Shown here one piece after another: positions 30,506-40,625 of a stretch of DNA of 64,000 bases. The stretch is taken from positions 1 to 64,000 of the forward strand of contig MPUH01000028.1 in the NCBI GenBank assembly GCA_001970955.1, written 5' to 3'. The notes beneath the pieces were generated by a model. It made no database searches and was not told the origin of the DNA. It worked only from the letters and a program-made list of their open reading frames with translations. Made by a program: the position numbers and the translations under genes. Each line of letters begins with the position of its first letter. The stretch's first letter is position 1. Source of the stretch: Stentor coeruleus. Its lineage: Eukaryota; Ciliophora; Heterotrichea; Heterotrichida; Stentoridae.

Positions 30506-31057
30506 ATGATTGGTAGAATTGCTCGTCTACGTTGTTTAACTCGGTATTATGGCTGGGAAGACCCAACCGAAAAGGACACGAAAAATTGGTGGCAATACAC
30601 TGAATCAACATTAACATTTGATGAAACTCCAGAAGAAAGAGGTTATCAATTAAGCCCACATGATCATGAAATAAATGAAAAGTGGAAATCAGTCCCAAGA
30701 ATCTATTGGCAAACTGATATTGATGAATATGGTATTAATCCTTCAAAAATCATCAATGCTGAACTTAGAAATAATCACTTTGGAGACTATAATACTCAAG
30801 ATGAAACTTTACCTGTAAGCGAGATAAAAACAAGGATTTTTCATATTCTGAGGCATTTTGAAAAAGTTGACTTGAAGAAAATTGATTGGAAAACTAATCT
30901 TCTTACAGGAATTAAATTAGATGAATTTGAAAGAGTTGCTTTTTTGACATCTATTGAGCATGAGTTTTCAACTATTTTTGAAGATAATGTGTTTGATAAT
31001 TTGAAAACTTTGGAAGATGTTGTTGGATATCTGGCTACTGACAGATATGTAGTTTAA
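30506..31057 (+). CDS. Acyl-carrier-protein-like mitochondrial protein lacking the prosthetic-group serine (183 aa)
   Basis: The start is the ATG at 30506 (MIGRIARLRC), which gives a basic, Arg-containing N-terminus suited to mitochondrial import. Residues ~1-105 are a Trp/Tyr-rich extension with no known domain. Residues ~108-183 follow the acyl carrier fold: EIKTRIFHILRHFEKVD, then KTNLLTGIKLDEFERVAFL, then EHEFSTIF and TLEDVVGYL. The family has LGLDSLD in the second block, with the Ser that carries phosphopantetheine; here it reads TGIKLDEFE, so the Ser is absent. The protein probably has a structural role, as ACP-like subunits do in respiratory complexes. Confidence 0.8.
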   Translation: MIGRIARLRCLTRYYGWEDPTEKDTKNWWQYTESTLTFDETPEERGYQLSPHDHEINEKWKSVPRIYWQTDIDEYGINPSKIINAELRNNHFGDYNTQDETLPVSEIKTRIFHILRHFEKVDLKKIDWKTNLLTGIKLDEFERVAFLTSIEHEFSTIFEDNVFDNLKTLEDVVGYLATDRYVV

Positions 31058-31471
31058 CTAAAGGATTTTATGAACTGCTTATAGAGATATGATCCTGAGA
31101 TGGAAGATGATTTTGTTTGGAAGATTTGGAAATACAAATTTGAAGGTAGAATTTGTTATATTATCAGTTTATTTTTTGATGTTGTAGTATAAATAACTTA
31201 AGTTATTATATAAAAGATATAAGATTAAAACACAGTGTGAATAATATATGAATAAGATTTTTTATTAGTGGATTTATTAGGATATGTATTATTATATAAG
31301 ATTATTAAAAAAGTATCATTAAAAACTTGTAATTTTTTTTTTACTTTTAGTTTTGATGATGCTATTTTTTTATATATTTATGATTGAAGTATATAAAAAG
31401 TTTATGTAATAAAAATTTATAAAGGTTTTACCACTCGGTTATAGTAAAAATAATCTCTCAGTTATTTTATA
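31058..31471. other. Convergent intergenic, no gene seen
   Basis: AT-rich spacer between converging genes. Confidence 0.5.
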
Positions 31472-32170
31472 TTAAGTCCACAAAGATAAATTATCCCTAA
31501 ACAGCTGTAAAATCATAGTCGCTTCTTTATAATAACTCTCATTAGCATTATCAAGTTCAGTAAGTCCTTCATCAAATGCTTTCCTAGCCATATCACAAGC
31601 TGTATCTTTTTCATTCTTTACCTCATAATAAAATACAGAAAAATTCAGCATCAGCCCTAATCTTATTGGGTTTACCTCAGAAAGTTGTTTAGAAATTTCT
31701 GTAGCTTTTTCATAGTACTCTTGTGCCTTATCACAATTAGCATCTTTTATTTCCCCTCTATCATATTCACACATATATCTATAATAATCAGCTTTCATTT
31801 TGAATAAAAATACTCTGTTTTCAACATCTTCAATTGTTTCAAGAAGGTTATTTATAGTTTCAATTGCATCGTTACATAGAAATTTTAATTCTGTGTCTAT
31901 TTGCATACGATATTTACTAAGATAGATTTTTTTTGTGGCGATATTTTTTTTTTCATCTCTAATGCTGTAGTTATCAATTATTCTAAGTGAAGAACGTCTT
32001 TTGCCTACTGCGTTTTTAAATGCTACAGAGAGTAGGTTTCTTTCTTGAGATGACATATCAGTTTGCCCAATAATAAGATCTTTGACAAATTGGATCATTT
32101 CATCATACCTTTCCCCTTGCTCTGCTATTCGTGCTAAATATAATAGCTCTTCTTTATGAAAGTCCATCAT
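31472..32170 (-). CDS. 14-3-3 protein
   Basis: 232 residues covering the whole nine-helix 14-3-3 fold. Diagnostic segments are LLSVAFKNAVGKRRSS (~46-61), YYRYMCEYDRGE, NFSVFYYEV and LQLFRDNLSLWT at the very end. The Lys and Arg residues of the phosphopeptide groove are present in these blocks (Lys in VAFKNAVG, Arg in RRSS, the Arg-Tyr pair in YYRYMCEYDR). The protein stops right after helix 9 and so lacks the variable acidic tail of most family members. 14-3-3 dimers bind phosphoserine/threonine partners and regulate kinases and many other proteins. Two ATGs lie at the start (MMDF). Confidence 0.93.
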   Translation of the reverse strand: MMDFHKEELLYLARIAEQGERYDEMIQFVKDLIIGQTDMSSQERNLLSVAFKNAVGKRRSSLRIIDNYSIRDEKKNIATKKIYLSKYRMQIDTELKFLCNDAIETINNLLETIEDVENRVFLFKMKADYYRYMCEYDRGEIKDANCDKAQEYYEKATEISKQLSEVNPIRLGLMLNFSVFYYEVKNEKDTACDMARKAFDEGLTELDNANESYYKEATMILQLFRDNLSLWT

Positions 32171-33009
32171 ATTTATATCACATATAACTTTTATATATAT
32201 ATATTCATCTACCTTATAAATCTTAATAATCTAATATTCAATGTCTAAAAACCTAAAGTTTTTCTATATTAAATCGTCAAAACCGTCTGAAACTTATCTC
32301 CAAATATATTTACTTTGCACAAGAACTTCGAAAAAAATATTCTTTTTTCTTAGTCTTAGTTTCTTCATGCTAAATTCTAGACTTATGCCTTAGAATATAT
32401 TCAGAAGTTATCTTTAAAAGCTGAGTTTCTTAGTAATGATTACTATTAGAAATTTCACTATTCAAAGGTTTTTAAATCATCAAAAAGCTTAAATTTACCC
32501 TTTATGCTCAAGGATATCTTGAGGGTAAGTTTTGTTTTCAAGACAATGATGGAGTTTAAAAAAAAACTTAGAACTTTTGATATTTCTATTAAATTAGGCT
32601 TTTTTTGATATGTTTTTTAGGACTTTCAGTCCTTCTGATTTTAAATGTTTAGAGTTTAGATAAGAAGGATATATAATAGTCTAAGTTTTGATATTTGGTG
32701 GCTCCATTTATACAACAAATATATCCGAACCATCTTAAAAGTACTATCATCTTACATACTAACTTATAAAATACTATAAAAATATCGTATAAGCCTTACT
32801 TTTATTACATAAATCTTTATTATCAAAACCTTAAGCCTTTATTTCTTATAAATTTGAATTTGAATTTATTTCTCCTAAAAATCAGAAATCATAAAAACAT
32901 ATCAAATCTAATGGCAAATCTTATATATTTACATATAATTTCTAGATAAACTTATATATAAAATAATATGTTGGAATACTAATTTTATCTAGATATAACA
33001 CAGATATAA
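32171..33009. other. Divergent intergenic region with a small hairpin
   Basis: No gene is seen. At 32494-32528 a near-palindrome (ctcaag-gatat-cttgag, with ttaccc/gggtaa as an outer arm interrupted by six bases) could fold as an RNA or DNA hairpin. It may be chance. Confidence 0.45.
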
Positions 33010-33480
33010 ATGGTAACAATTTTTCTCCGAGAAGATAAAAAAATGATAAATAAAAGTCCATACCCTCAAATCCGCCAAGCAAAACAAGATAGAGAACAAT
33101 GTTTTCGTATTTTACATCCAAAAAAAGGTCCTTTTATTTGTGAACAACAGGATAATATAAGGCATGCATATTTGCTTGAGGGGACCTATAAAAGAAAAAT
33201 CAAAAGTTTTATTTCTGGACACATGAGGTTTTTGCATTCTGAAATTGCACAGGAACAATATGCGAGAGGTAATTTCAATTCTTTGGTTTCAAGAAAACTA
33301 AAGCCTTTGCGTGAAATTTATAGTCACAATAGATTTCACCATATATCAAAGATTAGACATAATTTATATCCGTATTTTATTGAAGAGATTGAGAATGAAG
33401 AAGCTGATGAAGAGGATGAAAATAGAGAAAAAAATATTGATTTTTTGAAGAAAACTCCTGAACCTAGAATAAATATTTGA
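33010..33480 (+). CDS. Tandem-duplicated unknown protein, copy 1 (156 aa)
   Basis: It starts MVTIFLRE at 33010. The centre (LLEGTYKRKIKSFISGH, then FNSLVSRKLKPLREIY) and the acidic end (EEIENEEADEEDENREK, then KTPEPR) are shared with the gene 1.6 kb downstream. The protein is basic in its first 110 residues and acidic after, with no membrane segment or known domain. The same start context (gatataaATGGTAAC) is found in both copies. It ends with TGA, one of the genes showing that TGA is a stop here. The function is unknown. Confidence 0.75.
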   Translation: MVTIFLREDKKMINKSPYPQIRQAKQDREQCFRILHPKKGPFICEQQDNIRHAYLLEGTYKRKIKSFISGHMRFLHSEIAQEQYARGNFNSLVSRKLKPLREIYSHNRFHHISKIRHNLYPYFIEEIENEEADEEDENREKNIDFLKKTPEPRINI

Positions 33481-34609
33481 ATATTAAGTTATCTTAATAT
33501 TAATAAAGGTATAATTGTAATGATTAAATCGTTTTTATGTTTATTTAATAATATTTTAGATTTTTAGATTGTGTTTTTAGTATGTTTGGAGAGCAGTTGT
33601 GAAGAATTTGTTATATAAATATTTAGCTGTTATTAGGATATAAAATAAGTAAATTTTGATGAATTTGCTGAATGAATTTAATAGTTGTTTATATAGAAAT
33701 TGTAAAGCTAAAAATATAATTTTCCTTAGAAATAGTGATTTCGATTTTAATTCTATAGCCATGATTTAAAAATTTATTTCTCACAACTTGTAAACGCTTC
33801 ACTTATTTTTTAATATATTAAAACATATCGAAAATCTAATTATACACATTTATTACAAACGATTTTGTTATATAAAATATCTACTTTGATAAAAAAATTC
33901 TTTAAAATTTTAATTAGCATCAACTTTTAAATATCTAGATTTTTATTGTTGTTTAAAAAATAGCATCAACTTTTAGTATCTCGATCTTTATTGTTGTTTT
34001 AAAAATAGTATAACTTATAAATTATAACTAAAAAACTATTTTTTATAAGAAAATAAGCTTACTCTTATGTTTAATATTTAAATTTAATATCCTGTTAAGT
34101 TGTATGAAAACATTAAATTGTAATTATTTTGATTTGTTGAAGTTTATTTTATATAGTTTTAATCTTAGAAAATAGTATTTACAATTTATACGGAGTGTAT
34201 AAATAGTAGCTTACTTGGTACTAAAGTTTAAATTAAATAAATTTATTATAGACTAATAAAATCATTGCCTCAGTATCCAAAAATAATCTTCATCATAGCA
34301 TTAAATAAAAATCATTTTAAATCTATTCTCACTAACCTAAAAACTTTTCAAATATTTAAAAAATATTATCATCATATAAATCAACTTATATAATAACATA
34401 AACAAACTTAAATAATACTATCTTTATACCATATAATTCTTTCTTTGTCAAATCTTAGCATTTATTTAATATAAATTATATTTCCCTCTAAAAAACTGTT
34501 ATGCTTAATATTTGCTCTATAATAATTTTCATATGATTGTATATAAACTTTAGTAAAATATGATACATTAAATTGCTCCTTTTATCTAACTATTGTAATT
34601 TAGATATCA
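33481..34609. other. Intergenic part of a ~1.6-kb tandem duplication
   Basis: Stretches near 33770-33890 and 34010-34110 resemble stretches about 1.6 kb further on (35350-35520 and 35600-35715), so the duplication that made the two neighbouring genes included their 3' flanks. A 47-bp tandem repeat (tagcatcaacttttaa...) lies at 33914-34006. Confidence 0.6.
33914..34006. repeat. Two-copy 47-bp tandem repeat
   Basis: Units at 33914-33960 and 33961-34006 begin tagcatcaactttt and end in tattgttgttt plus an A run, with a few substitutions. It is non-coding. Confidence 0.8.
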
Positions 34610-35113
34610 ATGGTAACAATTTTTCCCTTAAGAAAAAGTGACCTGGTTTACAAAAACTTCTATCCTCAAACTCACCTGAATGCACTGGCAATACAGGACA
34701 GAGATAAGCATCATCGTATTCGATATTCAAAAAAAATACCTTCTGCACTTGTGCAGAAGAATCAGAATACGCCTACTTACATGCTTGAGGGAAGTTATAA
34801 AAGAAGAACCAAAAGCTTTATTACAAAACTCTCAAAGCCTTTGCCTTTTGAAATTGTACAAGAGCAGTCTATAAGGTCTAAATTCAATTCTTTAGTTTCT
34901 AGAAAACTAAAACCCTTATATGAAATTTATAATCATAAAAAGTTTCAAGGTATTTCAAAGAATAAATATAGAGTATATCCGTATGTTATTGAAGAGATAA
35001 TAGATGAAGAAACTGATGAAGATGAAAATGGAGAAAAGGGTATTTTTACATGGAGGAAAACACCTGATCCTAGAAAAAAGTACTTGAATAGTTTGTGTTT
35101 TGAGTTTAGATAG
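34610..35113 (+). CDS. Tandem-duplicated unknown protein, copy 2 (167 aa)
   Basis: Paralogue of the gene at 33010-33480. It starts MVTIFPLRK in the same sequence context, shares MLEGSYKRRTKSFI, FNSLVSRKLKPLYEIY and the acidic EEIIDEETDEDENGEK stretch, and ends with a slightly longer tail. Most differences are conservative, which suggests that both copies are kept as genes. There is no recognisable domain and no signal peptide. Confidence 0.75.
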   Translation: MVTIFPLRKSDLVYKNFYPQTHLNALAIQDRDKHHRIRYSKKIPSALVQKNQNTPTYMLEGSYKRRTKSFITKLSKPLPFEIVQEQSIRSKFNSLVSRKLKPLYEIYNHKKFQGISKNKYRVYPYVIEEIIDEETDEDENGEKGIFTWRKTPDPRKKYLNSLCFEFR

Positions 35114-35725
35114 GTTTAGTTCTTAGTAATTAAATTAGATTTGATTTATAGAAAAATTGATATTTTTTTAGTGTATTTTAGAGAGAAAATAGGAGATTGG
35201 ATTATTTAAATATAAACCTGATATAAGTACTTATAATATACAGATGTATACAAAAAGATTGAATATATATAATTATCAGTTTGTATATAAAGACTTAGTT
35301 AACTATAAATATTTTATTAGAATTAGTAATTCTGCTTATGGTTTATGAAATTTTCGATTTTGTCTCAATGGCATCAGGCTAATTATACACACTATTCAAG
35401 GTAAATAACTTATTTGGTTATATATTTACATGATTTTACACAATCCTTTATTAATTTGTCAATATGATAAAAAATCGAATCATGTTATTTATCACAAACA
35501 ATTTGCTTATATTCTCTTATCCACTTTTTTTTTAAACCCTTTCATATTTTATATCAAAACAACACTTTTTTCCCAATATTTTATTACTTTTTTCACACAT
35601 TATCATCACTTATAAACTATAACTAAAACAAAATATTATCCTAAGAAAATAAACTTACACTTATATTTAATATCTAAAATAATATATCATTAGGTCTCTT
35701 GAAATCATTAAAACATGATTATTCA
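35114..35725. other. Convergent intergenic, second copy of duplicated flank
   Basis: It holds the counterpart of 33770-34110 (see the tandem duplication). No gene is seen. The part from 35430 is G-poor. Confidence 0.5.
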
Positions 35726-36574
35726 TTAAATTGTTTCGCTTCTCAAAGTACTATCTTCAGGTTTATCATATTTAAAAAAGATATCTGAAGGAAATTTAAT
35801 AAACCCATTATCCAGACCAAACTCATAATTTATTCCACACTGTGCTAGGAAGATAGAAAAAGGAATGGTCAAGTCATCAAAAAAATCAAATTCATTATGA
35901 TTCATACTTTCAGGTAAAAGAAGCGAAGATGGGCTATTGCAGTTTTTATAAAGTTGTATAGATTGATCATAAGGTATCAAAGTATCACTTTGTCCATGTA
36001 TTATAAACACAGGTACTTTAACTTTTTTAATCCAATCTATATTCCTAAAACGATCTTTAATAAAATACATAAAAACCTTACCAGCTATACTTTTAGCAAC
36101 TTCTCTAATACATGTATACCCAGACATTAGCAACAATCCACCAACATTTTTCTCTGAAGCAAGCCATGTTGCTGGACCTGTTCCAATTGATCGACCAAAT
36201 AAAATTATATTTTCCCCTTTAATATTCATATTTTCAGTCAAATAATTATAAATATCTTCACTGTCGCTAAGGATTTTCTTTTCTGTGCATTTACCTTTAT
36301 AAATACCATAACCTGGATATTCTACACCAATTACATGCATTCTTAAAGCACTTGATAAGTGACATAATAGTTCATATGACATACCTAAATCTTCAGCATT
36401 ACCATGAAAGTATATCATGGTTTTACTTGAACCTCTAACTGTAGATAAAAATAAACATGGGATTGGAATAGATCCTTTTGAAATTTTTCTAGGAATTGCA
36501 ATGAATTCACCAGGGAATAGGTTGATGTTGTATGAAGGTTTAGGAGCTGGAAACAATATTCTGTTTAACTCCAT
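35726..36574 (-). CDS. Alpha/beta hydrolase, ABHD17-like
   Basis: 282 residues with the alpha/beta-hydrolase order of motifs: oxyanion segment YFHGNAEDLG (~71-80), nucleophile elbow GRSIGTG (~125-131, catalytic Ser), acid in HGQSDTLIP (~194-202) and catalytic His in MNHNEFDFF (~222-230). The start FPAPKPSYN and the EYPGYGIYKG block match the ABHD17/FAM108 group. Animal members are depalmitoylases, but they carry an N-terminal Cys cluster that is not present here (MELNRILFPAPK). It could therefore be a soluble serine hydrolase or thioesterase of the same group. The C-terminus is extended by ~35 residues. Confidence 0.85.
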   Translation of the reverse strand: MELNRILFPAPKPSYNINLFPGEFIAIPRKISKGSIPIPCLFLSTVRGSSKTMIYFHGNAEDLGMSYELLCHLSSALRMHVIGVEYPGYGIYKGKCTEKKILSDSEDIYNYLTENMNIKGENIILFGRSIGTGPATWLASEKNVGGLLLMSGYTCIREVAKSIAGKVFMYFIKDRFRNIDWIKKVKVPVFIIHGQSDTLIPYDQSIQLYKNCNSPSSLLLPESMNHNEFDFFDDLTIPFSIFLAQCGINYEFGLDNGFIKFPSDIFFKYDKPEDSTLRSETI

Positions 36575-36821
36575 ATTATTGGGTGAAGATAAAGTATTGT
36601 GATTTGAGAGGAAATCGTGATTATCAGATGAAAGTTTTATGTATGGTTTTAGATTTAATATAAGTTTATTTTAATGTAAATTATTATTAAGGTTTTACTT
36701 TCATAGGATAGTTTTTTTTTAAGGGAATTCTTAGGAATGTTTTTGATAAATAATTTTGTCCCTGGCTTTGATGATTAAGTGTTAAAAAATGCTAATATTA
36801 TGCTTTTGATGTACATGAAAA

Positions 36822-37577
36822 ATGAAAGGTTATAATATTTGCTTTCAGATGGTGAAGAATAAAAACCATAGTAAAAAACAGGGAAATTTCCCCAAGAAGA
36901 AAGGAAGGCCTTGTAAAGAAAATAGCTTTCTAGCAGATTGCTACAAAAACAGGTTCTCTGAAAATACAACTAAAAAATATTTTATAGAAAACTGCGTCAA
37001 CAAACTCATTACATCATATGTTATAAACGGGATGACAACTGATGAAAATTTCCAGCCTATATTCAACCTTTACAACAGTTTTTGCTATAAACTAAATCTT
37101 AAAGCAAATAAAATTAAAGCAAGACTTATGATAAAAATTATTTGCTTACTTCCAAAGTTCATAAAGTATATTAATCAGAAAATCAGACAAGAAACAGTTG
37201 CGGAAGAAAAACTTGAAGAGATTTTAGAAATTACTTATACAGGGGATAAAAAGTCTAGAACTCATAATGGTCTTACGCTTCTAGATGAAATAATAAACTA
37301 TATAAAAGCGAAATCTGATAAACTTTATGAGAGAAATAAAGTATTGCAAGTTTTGTCACAAAAAGAAAATGATTTATTTGAAATTTCTCAATGCAAAGTT
37401 AGTCAAATTATGATAGAAATTTTAGATGAAGCATTTTGTGAGAAAATAAGACCCAAGACTAGCCGGGATTTTAAAAGAGATACAGGAATGAAGAATTTTG
37501 TTGAGAAAAAAAATACTACCTTGGATGATGAAGAAGGGAGGAAGAAAACAACCGCCTGGCAAGATTTTGAGTCTTAA
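36822..37577 (+). CDS. Unrecognised basic protein with AT-hook-like motif (~251 aa)
   Basis: The first ATG is at 36822; a second at 36849 (MVKNKNHSKK) may be the real start, since the nine codons between are hydrophobic and unlike the rest. Near the N-terminus KKKGRPCKEN resembles an AT-hook (GRP core with flanking basics). The remaining ~200 residues are helical (LDEIINYIKAKSDKLYERNK) and end in a basic and acidic tail (FKRDTGMKNFVEKK). This suggests a nuclear, DNA- or chromatin-associated protein, by inference only. The family is not recognised. Confidence 0.65.
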   Translation: MKGYNICFQMVKNKNHSKKQGNFPKKKGRPCKENSFLADCYKNRFSENTTKKYFIENCVNKLITSYVINGMTTDENFQPIFNLYNSFCYKLNLKANKIKARLMIKIICLLPKFIKYINQKIRQETVAEEKLEEILEITYTGDKKSRTHNGLTLLDEIINYIKAKSDKLYERNKVLQVLSQKENDLFEISQCKVSQIMIEILDEAFCEKIRPKTSRDFKRDTGMKNFVEKKNTTLDDEEGRKKTTAWQDFES

Positions 37578-38723
37578 TAACTCAGAGAGAGATTATAGGT
37601 TAAGATTAGTATAGCTTAGTTTTAGCAAAAATATGGTAGATTTTAATATGATATCTATACCAGAAAACTAATATTTATTAGATTTCATTCCAAAAGTATG
37701 ATTTTGATATAATAACTAACTTTTTTTCCCAGTATAAAATCTATTATCCAATCTTTAGGGCAAAATCTTGCTTGACTTTTTATATTATCCCGAAATTAAA
37801 TATTTCATCAGAAAACATAAAATTATACTTTGCATTCATCCAATATAAAAAAATCATAATCTTCTACCCTACCTCTATAAAAATTCATACCATATCAAAA
37901 AAATATAACCCCTTAAACTTAATCTCAACCTTTTACTAACATTTCTAACATAAAATATACTAAAACTATCCTAAAAATCTTTAATCATCCTTACTTCAAA
38001 AATTTATTTCGAATTTCAAGTTCCTGTCCATAAATTAGACCCAATAAAATTCCTTACCAACTTTTCTAATAATCAATTTATCAATACTTATCTCTTATAA
38101 TATAAATAATCTTATAACCATCAATATTACAAAGAGCCTATCATACTAAACTCTAAATCCCAAATTAAATTTCCTCTATAGCACTTATCCTCTTATCTAA
38201 ACAACAACAAAAAATATCTACACCCATAAATCCTCCTTAAAAATCTCAGTAAAATTATCTCAAAACCAAAAATCTCTAAAAGCATCATCTATTTACAATC
38301 TATACCAAAACATAAAATCCTATCAAAAAAAATCACTTCTCCAAGTTTATTAGGTTTTTATCAAAATGTTTATACAATAAAATTTCTATATCAAATAATA
38401 ATTATATAATGTCTTCTAAGAAATTCCTCAAACTATAAATGGCTGAAATCCTAATCTTTCTCTTCAATTCGATTATAAAACCTATAAGATATTGTTTTTA
38501 CCTTTAAATCTAACTATTATAACTTATATATTCTAAAGACTTAATAAAATTTTCAAAATTTTGATTATAGAAGATATGTTTTAGCTTTAAATAAGTGTAG
38601 GTTATTAGATTTATATATATACATATATAAATAATTATAAAAGCGATTTAGTGAAACTTTATAAAAAATATATTTACCCATAGTCGTGATTTTTATTCTT
38701 AATATGAACCATTAATATAAAGT
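37578..38723. other. Intergenic with long G-poor tract
   Basis: The first ~130 bp are G-rich relative to C. From about 37710 to 38450 the plus strand is nearly free of G and full of short C runs. No gene is seen. Confidence 0.6.
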
Positions 38724-40625
38724 ATGAAAGCTTGTACGAAATGCGATAACTTTGCCACTTGGTATAGCAAAAGTGCTGAAGAATTCATATGTGACTCACA
38801 TAAAAGTGCTTTTCCTGAGAGTTCGATAGTACAGCTACCTCCACAATTAACTGCAGAAGATACTGAAGCTATAAATCAAGAAATTTCCCATAGGAGTAAT
38901 TTTATTGAGAATGTCTGTGTAAAGCTTAATAAAATTAAAAGCAACATTATTAGAAATGTTGAAGAATTACATGGGAAAACTGTGAATAGCTTACAACATA
39001 AATCCTTAGCTTATTCAGAATTACTTCTCAAAAGCGATTATTCCTTTGAAGACCTAGAGACCCTTCAAAGCCTACTTACCACCAAAATGGTCTATAAAAA
39101 ACACATACAGCATCAGCTCAAAGCCGAGCTCCACAACTTTTACAATCAGGAACTCTGGGCTGAAAAGTCATTAAAATCAATTCAATTCGATAATATCTCA
39201 AAAGCTATACCAGAAATCGAGCATTTCCATGGTCTACACCTTGAAAACTATGGTGGTGGTGCAAACACATTAACTATATCAAAAGACAACAAATACCTTA
39301 TAATCGGATGTAAAGATTCAAGTATTCATGTATGGAGCCTAAGTAAAAAAACTCAAAAATTTGTCATGAGAGGTGAATCAGGTTCAGTTGATTGTCTTTC
39401 AATATCATCTGATAATAGTTACATTGTATCAGGAAACTCAAGTGGTGTTCATTTGTGGAATTTCCGTTTAAGAAAGCATGAGTTACTAATAAAATCTGAT
39501 TTAAGACAAGTAAGATCAATAATAATATCTCATGATAACAAATATGCTCTAGCATGTGGAAGTAAAGAGAGTATATTAGGGGCAAGTTTACCAGTTGTTG
39601 TATATTCTTTAGATCAAAGAAAAGAATTGTTTGAATTTTCAAGTAAGAATTTTAATGTAACATGTGCAGCTTTGTGTAAAAAAAATAAAACTTTAGTTAC
39701 TGGGTGTAGTGATAATGAGGTCAGATTATGGAATTTTATTGAGAAAAAACTTGATGTTGCTTTAGAAGGACATAAAGGGGCTATTACAGGAGTTTCTATA
39801 ACAAATGATGATGCTTATATGGTTTCTGTATCTGTAGATCAGACAGCAAGAGTTTGGAGTATGAGTAGGAAGAGTATTAAGTATTTGATCCCGATAAGTG
39901 AAGATAGTGCTAATACACCTCGTTCATTGCAGATTGCCGGAGATGATAAACTACTTGTTATTGGGTGCAATGAAGGGAATGTCCTTATTTGGAACCTAAA
40001 AAAGCACAAAGATAAAGTTGCAGATGTAGAGTTTTTCCCTAAACAAGTTAAAAAAGCACTTTTGACTCATGATGGAAGTCAACTCATAGCTTGTGGCGAT
40101 CCTTCAGATACCATATCTCATTCTAACCAGTCTGTTAAAATATGGAACATGTCAGGACAATCGTTTGAAACTCCTTTACCTGGGCATATTGATAAAGTTA
40201 CAAGTTTAGCTTATACTAGTGATTTTGAAATATTAGTCTCAGGATCTTTAGACTCTACAGTTAGAGTTTGGAATATTGAAGAAAAAAACGAAATTTGTGT
40301 CTTTGAAGGTCATACAAGCCAAGTAAATACAGTTTGTATAAGTTCAAATGATAGATATGCAGCATCAGGGTCTAATGATGCAACAGTTAAAGTATGGGAT
40401 TTAAAGAAAAAAAGAGTTTATGCAGATTTCGCAGGACATGGGCAATCTGTAGTAAAAGTAAAGTTTACTAATGATTGCATTTTTCTAGTGTCTAAATGCA
40501 AGAATAAACAAGTTTTTATGTGGAATGTCAAAGAGAAAAAACGAGAAGAGATTATTGATGGGTCTAAAGCTATTAAGAAATGGGTGCAGCAGTATCCGGA
40601 AATTAAGGAAGTAATAGAGAATTAG
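38724..40625 (+). CDS. WD40-repeat protein with B-box-like zinc knuckle (633 aa)
   Basis: Residues 4-27 hold Cys4, Cys7, Cys23 and His26 in a pattern like the start of a B-box (CTKCDNFATWYS, then ICDSHK). Residues ~45-165 are a coiled coil. From ~180 on, ten WD-type blades can be counted by their ends: HVWSL, HLWNF, VVYSL, RLWNF, RVWSM, LIWNL, KIWNM, RVWNI, KVWDL and FMWNV. Several have the GH...D signature (GHKGAITGVSI, GHTSQVNTVCIS). The protein is probably a scaffold; this B-box/coiled-coil/WD40 architecture is abundant in ciliates and the partner is unknown. Start ATG at 38724. Confidence 0.85.
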   Translation: MKACTKCDNFATWYSKSAEEFICDSHKSAFPESSIVQLPPQLTAEDTEAINQEISHRSNFIENVCVKLNKIKSNIIRNVEELHGKTVNSLQHKSLAYSELLLKSDYSFEDLETLQSLLTTKMVYKKHIQHQLKAELHNFYNQELWAEKSLKSIQFDNISKAIPEIEHFHGLHLENYGGGANTLTISKDNKYLIIGCKDSSIHVWSLSKKTQKFVMRGESGSVDCLSISSDNSYIVSGNSSGVHLWNFRLRKHELLIKSDLRQVRSIIISHDNKYALACGSKESILGASLPVVVYSLDQRKELFEFSSKNFNVTCAALCKKNKTLVTGCSDNEVRLWNFIEKKLDVALEGHKGAITGVSITNDDAYMVSVSVDQTARVWSMSRKSIKYLIPISEDSANTPRSLQIAGDDKLLVIGCNEGNVLIWNLKKHKDKVADVEFFPKQVKKALLTHDGSQLIACGDPSDTISHSNQSVKIWNMSGQSFETPLPGHIDKVTSLAYTSDFEILVSGSLDSTVRVWNIEEKNEICVFEGHTSQVNTVCISSNDRYAASGSNDATVKVWDLKKKRVYADFAGHGQSVVKVKFTNDCIFLVSKCKNKQVFMWNVKEKKREEIIDGSKAIKKWVQQYPEIKEVIEN

